From: JAVDCA01 sp963819385 | GTDB taxonomy: Bacteria; Pseudomonadota; Alphaproteobacteria; Rhizobiales; Xanthobacteraceae | Assembly: GCA_963819385.1 (NCBI GenBank) | Contig: CAWFVV010000002.1 | Location: 930,001-994,000 of the forward strand | Direction: 5' to 3' | DNA: 64,000 nucleotides | Part shown: positions 38,506 to 46,397 of the stretch, piece after piece | How the letters are laid out: every line of letters starts with the position of its first letter | Position numbering within the stretch: position 1 is the stretch's first letter | Notes under the pieces: generated by a model | Seen by the model: only the letters and a program-made list of their open reading frames with translations | Database searches by the model: none | Told to the model about the DNA's origin: nothing | Program-made: the position numbers and the translations under genes

Positions 38506-39750
38506 CGCGATTGCGGCAGGATCGTCACCACGAGCGCATCACGCATCGCATCCGCCATCTGCCGATGCCCAACGGCGGTGAAATGGCTGTATCGGTCAAC
38601 TCGCCGGCCCCGTTGTCGATCTGGCCCCAGACGCCGTCGGCCACACTGTCTTCGATATTGGCGAACGAGGCACCCGACGCCTGTGCCAGGCGCTCGCAGA
38701 CGGCCTGAACGCAGAATAGTCCGCGGGATCGAACGGAAATTCAACTGCGGTACCGCGGCGGCACGTAGAGAACACAGGAAGTCCGCCATGCAGGGCTGCA
38801 CCGACGAGGTCGGTCAGTGCCTGCATGTTGATGGCCTGACGTGCCGACGGGATGACGTTGACCCAGTTCTTCGCGCGGGTGCCAAGAAGCAGGTTGCGCA
38901 GGCGCAAAACCTGTTCCTTGCCGTCCAGGAGGGCAAGCCTGATCCTGCCTTGCGCCTGCCCCCGCACGCGCCAAAGCGGCATCAGGTCGTCGAGCCGCGC
39001 CATCAGCCAGCGCTCGACGCGCTGTTGCGTTGTCTGCGGCGGCTCTTGCGTCAATTCTTGCGCCGGCTTTTGCGCGATCTCTTGCGCCGATTTCACCTCC
39101 TCTGCCATCGAGGCAAGGATCGCCGGCCCTGATGGGAGCGACGCGAGGGCTGTCCGGACTACCGGATCGGCGAGCGCCGGCTGCCAGGTCGGACGAATGC
39201 CTTCCTGCTTCATGCCTTGCAGCCACGCCGGCACGATCAGGCCGCTCAGCGCAATCCGTCGCCGCACATATTCGTAGACCAGCAGCTCCTCGCGCGGGTT
39301 GATGTTGGGCATCGCGATCGCAATGATGTCGATGCCGTGCGGATCGAGCTCCTTGGCAAGAAGCGCGGGCCCGGTGCGCTCGCCCGAATGATAGTCGTTG
39401 ATCGCATAAAGCTGCGACCAGCCGATCCACAGCACACGCTTGCGCGTGTTGGACGGCGGCAGCGCCGACAGGCACTGGCTGAGATCGTCAAGGCCGAAGC
39501 AGACGACGCGGCGGTCGCCATCATGCAGCAAATCCTCGTGCACGGTCGTGTTGACGCCGAGCCCGGCCGCCGCGAAGTCTTGACGCTCCCCCGAGAACAG
39601 CCACCACACGGCGCCGAGCCCGAGCGCAACGACTGCGACGAAAGCCCGCCCGCGCGCCGCCGCCGGATCACGGCATGTGCTCGGCCGGACCGCATCGGGC
39701 GACGAAGCCGAGCCGGTCACATCCGCACCAACACGCTCACGAGCACGCAC
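38502..39750 (-). pseudogene. SGNH hydrolase-like acyl transferase partner of MBOAT, frameshifted
   Basis: About 415 residues: one N-terminal membrane helix (FVAVVALGLGAVWWLFSG), then a periplasmic part with VLWIGWSQLYAINDYHSGER (block I-like GxSxLY), IIAIAMPNINPREELLVYEY, a Gln/Glu-rich low-complexity stretch near KPAQELTQEPPQTTQQ, and a final DRYSHFTAVGHRQMADAM holding the D-xx-H SGNH block V. Such proteins (AlgJ/AlgX/PatB type) accept the acyl group from the MBOAT protein and place it on the glycan. Breaks lie near 38720 and 38600. The start is GTG 39750, divergent from the E2 gene. Confidence 0.7.
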
Positions 39751-39918
39751 TTAATTATGCGGCTGCTGTTGGGCGGCCACGTCAGCATTGAAATCGCCGA
39801 TAACCTACCCATGCCCTGATTGCCCGGCCGCGCCGCGATGTCCTAGATTGCAGAGTGCTTGTGGCATGCGATACGCAGGGTCGCAATAGCGGCGCATCCG
39901 TCGCGATGGAGCAGGATT

Positions 39919-41046
39919 TTGCCTCAAGATGCCTGGGTGTTGCGGGCGCCGCGGCTCAACGCCAATGACGACAGCGTGACGCTCACGCGCTGGCTGGTTG
40001 CCGACCGCGCGGCCGTTGCGGCCGGCGCGCCGGTCGCCGAGATCGAGACCGAAAAGGCGACCGCGGAACTTGCGGCCGAGATCGGCGGGACACTCGTGCA
40101 GGCGGTCGCGGCCGGCGCCGCGGTTCCGGTCGGCGCGCCGCTTGCATTTATCGCAGACACGCCTGCGGCGGCCGATGATGTCCGCCGTAGGCACGCCGAA
40201 GCGCTTGCAACGGCACCAAGCCGGCCGATGGCCGCAACCGCCAAGGCGCAGGCGCTAGCCGCCGCGCATGGCATCGATCTCGCAGACGTGCACGCGAGCG
40301 GCGCCACCATCAAGGAGCGCGACGTCGCGCGCCGTCTGGCGGAGGACGACGGGCCGAACGGCGCCCACGCGCATGATCCCCGGCTGGTCCTCGTCGGCGA
40401 AGCTTCGCCGCATCAACGGCGCGTCGCCCGCGACCTGCGCGCCGCTGCGCAAGCCGGGCTCTTCACCACGCTGGCGTACCGGCTCGATCTGCGCGGACCC
40501 GAGCAGTTGATCGCCGCCGAGCTTGCGCGCGGCCGCACGGCCTCGCTGCTCGTCGCCTTGCTGTGGGGGCTCGGCCGCGTGCTGCCCTCTTTCCCCAACC
40601 TTGTCTCGGTCCATGACCGCGGCAAGATTTATCGCTACCGCGAGGTCGACATCGCATTTGCGGTTCGTTCGGAGAGCGGCGAGCTTCACGCGCCCGTCGT
40701 CCGCCGTATCGATCGTCTCGCGCCCGACGCGATTGCGCGCGAATGCGCGCGCCTCACCAAGCGCGCGATGCGCGGAAAGCTCGATGCCGCGGACGTCGGC
40801 GGCGCCTGCTTCACGGTGTCCGTCATCGCGACGCCCAACGTCGAGTCGTTCGTCGCGCTGCCGCCGCCCGCGCAAACCGCGATCCTGGCGCTCGCCGCCA
40901 CGCGGTACGAAGCCGTTCCGGCCGGCGCCGTGGCCCGCCCGATTGCGACCGCGACCATCACCTACGATCACACGCTGTGCGACGGCGTCTATGTGGCCGA
41001 GTTCTGCGCCGCGCTCGACCGCGCGCTCAATGCGGAGCCGACCTGA
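39919..41046 (+). CDS. 2-oxoacid dehydrogenase E2 component (lipoyl acyltransferase)
   Basis: A 375-residue E2. The lipoyl domain occupies residues 5-80, with the lipoylated lysine K46 in EIETEKATAEL. A peripheral subunit-binding domain follows (AKAQALAAAHGIDLADVHAS), then the catalytic domain ending TYDHTLCDGVYVAEF, with H351 and D355 of HxxxDG. It passes an acyl group from lipoamide to CoA or another thiol. TTG 39919 is chosen because GGAG (39908-39911) lies 7 nt upstream; the upstream ATG at 39859 adds residues foreign to the family. The E1 genes follow with overlaps. No E3 gene is in the window. Confidence 0.85.
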   Translation: MPQDAWVLRAPRLNANDDSVTLTRWLVADRAAVAAGAPVAEIETEKATAELAAEIGGTLVQAVAAGAAVPVGAPLAFIADTPAAADDVRRRHAEALATAPSRPMAATAKAQALAAAHGIDLADVHASGATIKERDVARRLAEDDGPNGAHAHDPRLVLVGEASPHQRRVARDLRAAAQAGLFTTLAYRLDLRGPEQLIAAELARGRTASLLVALLWGLGRVLPSFPNLVSVHDRGKIYRYREVDIAFAVRSESGELHAPVVRRIDRLAPDAIARECARLTKRAMRGKLDAADVGGACFTVSVIATPNVESFVALPPPAQTAILALAATRYEAVPAGAVARPIATATITYDHTLCDGVYVAEFCAALDRALNAEPT

Positions 41047-41966
41047 TGCCCGGCGCCGACAGCCGCACGCGGCTCGCGGTCACCGATCGCGCCTCATCGC
41101 TGGCGGACCATTACCGGGTCGCCGCAGGCGTCCGCGCGTTCGAACGCATGCTGCTCGACCAGTTCGCCCGCGGCCGGATCGGCGGGACGACCCACACCTG
41201 CATCGGCCAGGAGGTCACGGCGGTCGCGATCACGGCCGCGCTCGATCGCACCCGCGATTGCGTGTTCAGCAACCATCGCGGCCACGGGCATTTCCTCGCC
41301 TATTGCGGCGAGGTCTTTGCGCTGCTGGCCGAGATTTTCGGCCGCCCCGAGGGCGTCTGCGGCGGTCGCGGCGGCAGCCAGCACCTGCATTGGCGGAATT
41401 TCTATTCCAACGGCGTCCAGGGAGGCAGCGTCGGCAACGCGATCGGCGTCGCGCTCGCGGAGAAGACGAAGCGCAGCGGCGCCGTGACCTGCGCCTGGCT
41501 CGGCGACGGCACATTCGGCGAGGGCCTCGTCTACGAAGCGATGAACATCGCGTCCCTGTGGCGATTGCCGGTCGTGTTCGCCATCGAGGCGAACGGCGTC
41601 GCCCAGACGACGCCCACCGAAATGCAGCTCGCCGGCGGCCTCGCGGCACGCTGCCGCGCCTTCGACATTCCGGTCGAGGAGGTGTCGGGAACGGACCTCG
41701 CGGAGGCGCTCGCCGCCGCGACGCGCGCCGTCGATGCAACCCGCGCCGAACCGCGCCCGCACGCAATCATCTCGCACGCGATCCGGCTCGGCCCGCACAG
41801 CAAGGGCGACGACACGCGCGAGCCCGCATGGCTCCAGGCCGCCTGGGCGCAAGATCCGGTGGCGGCACTGCGCCGCCAGGTCGGCGGCGGCGCCGACGCG
41901 ATCGACCGCGACATCGCCGCGCTCATGCGGGACACCGTCGCGCTCGCCGGCGAGGCCGTCCCATGA
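41046..41966 (+). CDS. 2-oxoacid dehydrogenase E1 alpha subunit
   Basis: A 306-residue thiamine-diphosphate dehydrogenase alpha subunit. It has GTTHTCIGQEVTAVAITAAL, FSNHRGHGHFLAYCG, RGGSQHLHW and the ThDP-binding GDGTFGEGLVYEAMNIASLW, ending in EANGVAQTTP where ENN is more usual. It decarboxylates a 2-oxoacid together with the beta subunit and reductively acylates the lipoyl arm of E2. ATG 41046 shares a base with the E2 stop (TGATG). The substrate (pyruvate, acetoin or a branched 2-oxoacid) cannot be read from the sequence. Confidence 0.87.
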   Translation: MPGADSRTRLAVTDRASSLADHYRVAAGVRAFERMLLDQFARGRIGGTTHTCIGQEVTAVAITAALDRTRDCVFSNHRGHGHFLAYCGEVFALLAEIFGRPEGVCGGRGGSQHLHWRNFYSNGVQGGSVGNAIGVALAEKTKRSGAVTCAWLGDGTFGEGLVYEAMNIASLWRLPVVFAIEANGVAQTTPTEMQLAGGLAARCRAFDIPVEEVSGTDLAEALAAATRAVDATRAEPRPHAIISHAIRLGPHSKGDDTREPAWLQAAWAQDPVAALRRQVGGGADAIDRDIAALMRDTVALAGEAVP

Positions 41967-42979
41967 GCCCGAACACGACCGTGCTCGCAAGCCTCAACTC
42001 CGGCCTGCGCGCCGCGCTGGCGGACGAGCGCGTCATCGTCCTCGGCGAGGATGTGCTCAGTCCCTATGGCGGCGCCTTCAAGGTGACGCGCGGGCTCTCC
42101 ACGCAATTTCCGGATCGTATGCTCACCACGCCGATCTCGGAAGCCGGCATCGTCGCGGTCGCGACCGGGCTTGCGCTCCGCGGCTTTCGCCCGGTGGTCG
42201 AGATCATGTTCGGCGATTTTCTCTTTCTCGCCGGCGATCAGATCGTCAACCATGCCGCAAAGTACCGCGCCATGTTCAACGAGCAGGTGCGCGTGCCGCT
42301 GGTCATCCGCACGCCGTCGGGCGGCCGGCGCGGCTACGGGCCGACCCACAGCCAGAGCCTGGAAAAGCATTTCCTCGGGGTCCCGGGGCTGTGGGTGGTC
42401 GCGCCCCATTCGCTCGGCGATCCGGGCGGCCTGCTTCAGCAGGCGATCTTCGAGGCGGACGACCCCGTCCTCTTCGTCGAGAACAAGATCGGCTACGGCG
42501 AGGTGCTGCTCCCCGAGGTGCCGGGCTACGAGGTCGTCAGGCTCGCGGACGCCGCATCGCCCTTCCCGACCCTCTGGCTCAAGCCGCCCACGCCGGGCGA
42601 TGGGCTTCTCCTGTGCTACGGCGGCATGACCCGCCTTGCGCTCGACGCCGCGACGGCGCTGCGCCAGCACGAAGCGCTCAATCTCGGCCTCCTCGTCATC
42701 TCCCAGCTCTCGCCGACACCGGTCACGCATCTCGAGGCAGCTCTGCGCGACGCAACCCCCTCGGCCATCGTCACCGTCGAGGAGGCGCCCGCCGAGGGCG
42801 GCTGGGGCGCCGAAATGATCGCAACCATCGAGCAGATCCGCGACGCCCGCCGCCTCCCCCCGATCAGCTATCGCCGGGTCGGCGGAAAGAATCTTGCCAT
42901 TCCGAGCGCGCGCGTACTGGAGGATGATGTGCTGCCGCGGGTCGAGGATATCGTGGCAGCCGTTCTCGATTGCCTCTAG
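41963..42979 (+). CDS. 2-oxoacid dehydrogenase E1 beta subunit
   Basis: A 338-residue transketolase-like beta subunit: RVIVLGEDVLSPYGGAFKVT, TTPISEAGIVAVATGLALRG, FLFLAGDQIVNHAAKYRAMF, RTPSGGRRGYGPTHSQSLEK, and a C-terminal domain with VISQLSPTP and VTVEEAPAEGGWGAEM. It completes the E1 heterotetramer. ATG 41963 overlaps the E1 alpha stop (ATGA). The gene ends inside the first base of a palindromic repeat and is followed by an acyl carrier protein gene, an unusual neighbour for such a complex. Confidence 0.88.
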   Translation: MSPNTTVLASLNSGLRAALADERVIVLGEDVLSPYGGAFKVTRGLSTQFPDRMLTTPISEAGIVAVATGLALRGFRPVVEIMFGDFLFLAGDQIVNHAAKYRAMFNEQVRVPLVIRTPSGGRRGYGPTHSQSLEKHFLGVPGLWVVAPHSLGDPGGLLQQAIFEADDPVLFVENKIGYGEVLLPEVPGYEVVRLADAASPFPTLWLKPPTPGDGLLLCYGGMTRLALDAATALRQHEALNLGLLVISQLSPTPVTHLEAALRDATPSAIVTVEEAPAEGGWGAEMIATIEQIRDARRLPPISYRRVGGKNLAIPSARVLEDDVLPRVEDIVAAVLDCL

Positions 42980-43080
42980 CGCATATCCCGGCGAAGTGGC
43001 CACCGGTTCGCCGACAAGGATATGCGCAGACGCATGAATCTAGAGCACGTTCCGATTCCATCGGAACGGAACGTGCTCTA
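42979..43080. repeat. Double-hairpin palindromic repeat, copy A
   Basis: Two stem-loops in tandem. Hairpin 1: GCGCATATCC (42979-42988) pairs with GGATATGCGC (43018-43027), with an inner CGGCGAA/TTCGCCG stem. Hairpin 2: TAGAGCACGTTCC (43041-43053) pairs perfectly with 43068-43080. Copy B at 44639-44740 has the same build with compensating base changes. It sits between E1 beta and the ACP gene and could act as a terminator or processing signal. Confidence 0.85.
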
Positions 43081-43090
43081 AAGTCGGACC

Positions 43091-43330
43091 ATGGAAGACA
43101 GGATTCGCACTATCATGGCCGAGGCGCTGCGCCTGCCGGCCGACCGCATCGGCGCCGACGCCGCCATCGGCACGGTCCCGAACTGGGATTCGACCGCCCA
43201 CATGCGCATGATGATCGCGCTCGAGGACGAATTCGGCATCGACCTGGATGAGAGCCGCATGGTCGAGATGACAAGCCTGGACAAAATCCGCAGCACCGTC
43301 GAGGAGCTTCGGTCGGCCAAACCAGCTTGA
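43091..43330 (+). CDS. Acyl carrier protein
   Basis: A 79-residue acidic four-helix carrier protein: MEDRIRTIMAEALRLPADRI, then the phosphopantetheine site in VPNWDSTAHMRMMIALEDEF, Ser in the WDS motif, and GIDLDESRMVEMTSLDKIRS. Dedicated carriers of this kind hold acyl or amino-acyl groups for secondary products or glycan modification rather than fatty acid synthesis, where the site is usually DSL. It lies 10 bp past a palindromic repeat and after the E2/E1 genes, so it may receive their acyl product; no ligase gene adjoins it. Confidence 0.87.
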   Translation: MEDRIRTIMAEALRLPADRIGADAAIGTVPNWDSTAHMRMMIALEDEFGIDLDESRMVEMTSLDKIRSTVEELRSAKPA

Positions 43331-43414
43331 CCGGCACCACCAGCTTCCCATGGACATGAATACCGACCGTTCTCCTCTTACGTCGCGTTCTCAAGACGCC
43401 CCATCGACGGCCGC

Positions 43415-44632
43415 ATGACCGACCTCTCTGGTGACATCCACCTGCTGATCCCGACGGCCGACGTCGCCGATCCCGAGATCACGATCCTGGTGCCAGCCCT
43501 CAACGAGGAGCTGACCATCGGCCTCTTCGTCGAGTGGTGCCGCCAGGGTATCGCGGCAAGCGGCGCGCGCGTCGAGATCCTGATCGTCGACAGCTCGACC
43601 GACCGTACCCCGCAGATCGCGCAGGCTGGTGGCGCGCGCGTGCTGCGGGTGCCCAAGCGCGGCCTCGGCCGCGCCTATATCGACGCCATCCCGCACATCC
43701 GCGGCCGCTTCGTGATCATGGGCGATGCCGACTGCACCTACGACTTTCGCGAGATCAGGCCGTTCGTCGAGGCTTTCCGCGCCGGCGCCGAATTCGTCAT
43801 GGGCTCGCGCTTCAAGGGCTCGATCGCGCCCGGCGCCATGCCGGCCCTGCATCGCTATTTCGGCACGCCGGTGACGACGTTCATGCTCAACACCATCTTC
43901 GGCAGCCGCTTCTCCGACATCCATTGCGGCATGCGCGGCATCACGCGCGACGCGCTCGTGCGCATGGACATGCGCTCGCAAGGCTGGGAATACGCCTCCG
44001 AGATGGTGCTCAAGTCGGTGCACATGCGCCTCAAGACCACCGAGGTGCCGATCCATTTCCTCAAGGATCCGGAAGGGCGGCTGAGCCACATGAAGCGGCG
44101 CGGCTGGCTCGAGCCGTGGCGCGCCGGCTGGATGAACCTGCGCGCCATGCTGATCCACGGCGTCAACTTCTTCCTGCTCAAGCCCGGCGCCGTGCTGCTG
44201 GCGCTCGGCCTGCCGTTTCTCGTTCTCCTCGCCTTCGGGCCTGTCACCCTCGGGCGCCTGAGCGTCTCGCTCAACACCATGCTGCTCGCCATGGCGGCCG
44301 CGACGCTCGGCCTGTCGATGCTGTACTTCGGCGGCATCGCGTCGATCCTGTTCGACTATTCGGACACGGTCCGCACGCGGCTGGAGCGGCTGCTGCCTTA
44401 CAACCCAACCTTCGTCGGCTGCACTCTGGTGATGGCCTGCGGCGCGCTGGCGACGGTTCCGTTGATCCGCACCTTCGTGGCCAACGGGTTCACGTTGCCC
44501 GAGGTCGGGGTCCAGACGCACTGGGCCGTGATGGGCCTATGGCTTATCATTGCGGCGTTCGAAACCTTCGTCTTCGCTCTCATGGTGCGGGCGCTCGGCA
44601 TCGCGCTGCCGGTCCGCCGCAGCCGCACCTGA
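43415..44632 (+). CDS. Glycosyltransferase family 2, membrane-anchored
   Basis: A 405-residue protein. The GT2 catalytic domain is N-terminal: ITILVPALNEELTIGLFVEW, EILIVDSSTDRTPQIAQ, FVIMGDADCTYDFREI (DxD), FVMGSRFKGSI and SDIHCGMRGITRDALVRM. After residue 240 come four or so hydrophobic helices (FFLLKPGAVLLALGLPFLVL and later). This is the layout of polyprenyl-phosphate sugar synthases of the DPM1-like group, so it may make an undecaprenyl-phosphate-linked sugar for periplasmic use, possibly by the GT-C-like protein at 55210-57336. Flanked by both copies of the palindromic repeat. Confidence 0.88.
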   Translation: MTDLSGDIHLLIPTADVADPEITILVPALNEELTIGLFVEWCRQGIAASGARVEILIVDSSTDRTPQIAQAGGARVLRVPKRGLGRAYIDAIPHIRGRFVIMGDADCTYDFREIRPFVEAFRAGAEFVMGSRFKGSIAPGAMPALHRYFGTPVTTFMLNTIFGSRFSDIHCGMRGITRDALVRMDMRSQGWEYASEMVLKSVHMRLKTTEVPIHFLKDPEGRLSHMKRRGWLEPWRAGWMNLRAMLIHGVNFFLLKPGAVLLALGLPFLVLLAFGPVTLGRLSVSLNTMLLAMAAATLGLSMLYFGGIASILFDYSDTVRTRLERLLPYNPTFVGCTLVMACGALATVPLIRTFVANGFTLPEVGVQTHWAVMGLWLIIAAFETFVFALMVRALGIALPVRRSRT

Positions 44633-44638
44633 TCCCCA

Positions 44639-44740
44639 GCGCATGTTCCGGCGAAGTGGACGCCGGTTCGCCGACCAGAACATGCGCAAAAGGAAAGAAT
44701 CGAGAGCGTATTCTGATTCCGCAGGAACGGAATACGCTCT
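44639..44740. repeat. Double-hairpin palindromic repeat, copy B
   Basis: Same build as copy A: GCGCATGTTC (44639-44648) pairs with GAACATGCGC (44678-44687), with inner GGCGAA/TTCGCC; then AGAGCGTATTC (44703-44713) pairs with GAATACGCTCT (44730-44740). Stem positions differ from copy A in both arms at once, so pairing is conserved while sequence is not. It follows the GT2 gene and precedes the heptose module. Confidence 0.85.
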
Positions 44741-44821
44741 AACGGGCGATTTGTGTTGACCGGACGGATCAGCGGGAATTAAGGATTTCCGGCTACTTTC
44801 GACGCGGCAACCGGCAACAGC

Positions 44822-45433
44822 ATGGCGCCCGACACCATCACGACCATCGGCACGGACAACCTGCGGACGTATTTCGCGACCTTGTCCGATTTGCTGTGCC
44901 GCGTGGAGGTGACCGGCAAGTCGGGCGAGCCCGTCGACTACGCCGGTGCCGCGACCGCCCTGATGGCCACGGCGCGCCAGACCCATGCGGCCGGCAACAA
45001 GCTGATCTTCGTCGGCAATGGCGGCAGCGCCGCGATCGCAAGCCACATGGCAACCGACTATTCGAAGAACGGCGGCGTCCGCGCGCTCGCGCTCAACGAC
45101 GCCAGCATGCTCACCTGCCTCGGCAACGACCTCGGCTATACCCAAGTCTTCGCCAAGCAGATCGAGCTCCACGCCCGCGCCGGAGACCTCGTGATCGCGA
45201 TTTCGAGCTCCGGCCGCTCCGCCAACATCCTCAACGCGGTCGACGCCGCGACCGCGGCCGGCTGCACGGTCGCGACGCTGAGCGGCTTTACGCCGGACAA
45301 CCCGCTGCGCCGCAAGGGCCAATGGAACTTCTACGTCGCGTCGGACCGCTATGGTTTCGTCGAGATCGGGCATCTCACGATCTGCCACGCGGTGCTCGAC
45401 TTCCTGTGCGGACTGCCGGCGCCCGGCCGATGA
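44822..45433 (+). CDS. gmhA: Sedoheptulose-7-phosphate isomerase (SIS domain)
   Basis: A 203-residue SIS protein of the GmhA type: KLIFVGNGGSAAIASHMATD, CLGNDLGYTQVFAKQIE and VIAISSSGRSANILNAVDAA. GmhA converts sedoheptulose 7-phosphate to D-glycero-D-manno-heptose 7-phosphate, the first step of heptose activation. The HddA kinase and a GmhB/HddC fusion are 1-4 kb downstream, completing the set. It is about 20 residues longer at the N-terminus than the shortest GmhA proteins, as in other alphaproteobacterial copies. Confidence 0.88.
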   Translation: MAPDTITTIGTDNLRTYFATLSDLLCRVEVTGKSGEPVDYAGAATALMATARQTHAAGNKLIFVGNGGSAAIASHMATDYSKNGGVRALALNDASMLTCLGNDLGYTQVFAKQIELHARAGDLVIAISSSGRSANILNAVDAATAAGCTVATLSGFTPDNPLRRKGQWNFYVASDRYGFVEIGHLTICHAVLDFLCGLPAPGR

Positions 45434-45446
45434 CCGACGTCGGGCC

Positions 45447-46391
45447 ATGCGCGCGCTCGTAACCGGCGGCGCCGGCTTCATCGGCAGTCATCTGTGCGAC
45501 CGTCTGCGCGCCCACGGCGACGAGGTGTGGTGCGTCGACAACCTGCATCTCGGCCGCCGCCGCAACATCGTGCACCTGGAGCAGTCGAACGGCTTCCATT
45601 TCGTCGAGCAGGACGTGAACGAGCGCGACGATCTCGCCGCGCTCTTCGCCGACGCGAAGTTCGACGCGGTCTTCCATCTCGCCGCCAATTCCGACATCGC
45701 GGCCGGCACCGCCGACACCGAACTCGACTTTCGCCTCAACGAGCTGACCACCATTGCGGTGCTCGACGCGATGTGCCGCCACGGCACGCGGCGGCTCTTC
45801 TTCGCCAGCACCTCGGCGATCTTCGGCGAGGCGCAGGCGGCGCTCACCGAGGACTACGGGCCGCTCGCGCCCATCTCCTTCTACGGCGCCAGCAAGCTTG
45901 CGGCCGAAGCCTACGTCTCGACCTACGCGCATCGCTTCGATCTGCGCGCCGTAGTGCTGCGCTTTCCCAACGTGGTCGGCGAGCGCGCAACGCACGGCGT
46001 GATCTACGACTTCCTGCGCAAGCTCGAGAAGAACCCGCGTGAGCTGGAAGTGCTCGGCGACGGCAACCAGACCAAACCGTATCTCTACGTCGCCGACCTG
46101 GTCGATGCCATCTTGCTCGCCTGGGAAAAATCCTCCGGGCCGCTCTCGGTCTACCACGGGGCCGGCATCGGCGAGACCTCGGTGCGCGAGATTGCCGAGA
46201 TCGTGCGCGCGGCCGCGGGTCGGCCCGAGACCGAGATCCGCTACACCGGCGGCGACCGCGGCTGGCCCGGCGACGTTCCGAAATTCCGCTACGACATCTC
46301 GCGCCTGCAGGCCCTCGGCTGGCAGCCGAAACGGCACTCGACCGATGCGGTACGCCATGCAGTCGAGCGCATCCAATTGAACGGGTTCTGA
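45447..46391 (+). CDS. NAD-dependent epimerase/dehydratase (extended SDR)
   Basis: A 314-residue SDR beginning MRALVTGGAGFIGSHLCDRL, with FHLAANSDIAAGTADTELDF, FASTSAIFGEAQ, YGASK (YxxxK), VLRFPNVVGERATHGVIYDF and YLYVADLVDAILLAW. It is GalE-like and lies inside the heptose module, 13 bp after gmhA and 6 bp before the HddC fusion, so it may epimerise or otherwise modify the activated heptose or a hexose of the same unit. A start at 45447 is chosen; the frame is open further upstream but overlaps gmhA. Confidence 0.86.
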   Translation: MRALVTGGAGFIGSHLCDRLRAHGDEVWCVDNLHLGRRRNIVHLEQSNGFHFVEQDVNERDDLAALFADAKFDAVFHLAANSDIAAGTADTELDFRLNELTTIAVLDAMCRHGTRRLFFASTSAIFGEAQAALTEDYGPLAPISFYGASKLAAEAYVSTYAHRFDLRAVVLRFPNVVGERATHGVIYDFLRKLEKNPRELEVLGDGNQTKPYLYVADLVDAILLAWEKSSGPLSVYHGAGIGETSVREIAEIVRAAAGRPETEIRYTGGDRGWPGDVPKFRYDISRLQALGWQPKRHSTDAVRHAVERIQLNGF

Positions 46392-46397
46392 TTCACC

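Noticed and set aside
43350..43418. 22-residue leader frame ending in an ATGA overlap with the GT2 start
   Set aside because: No ribosome-binding site and no run of regulatory codons; too short to support on its own.
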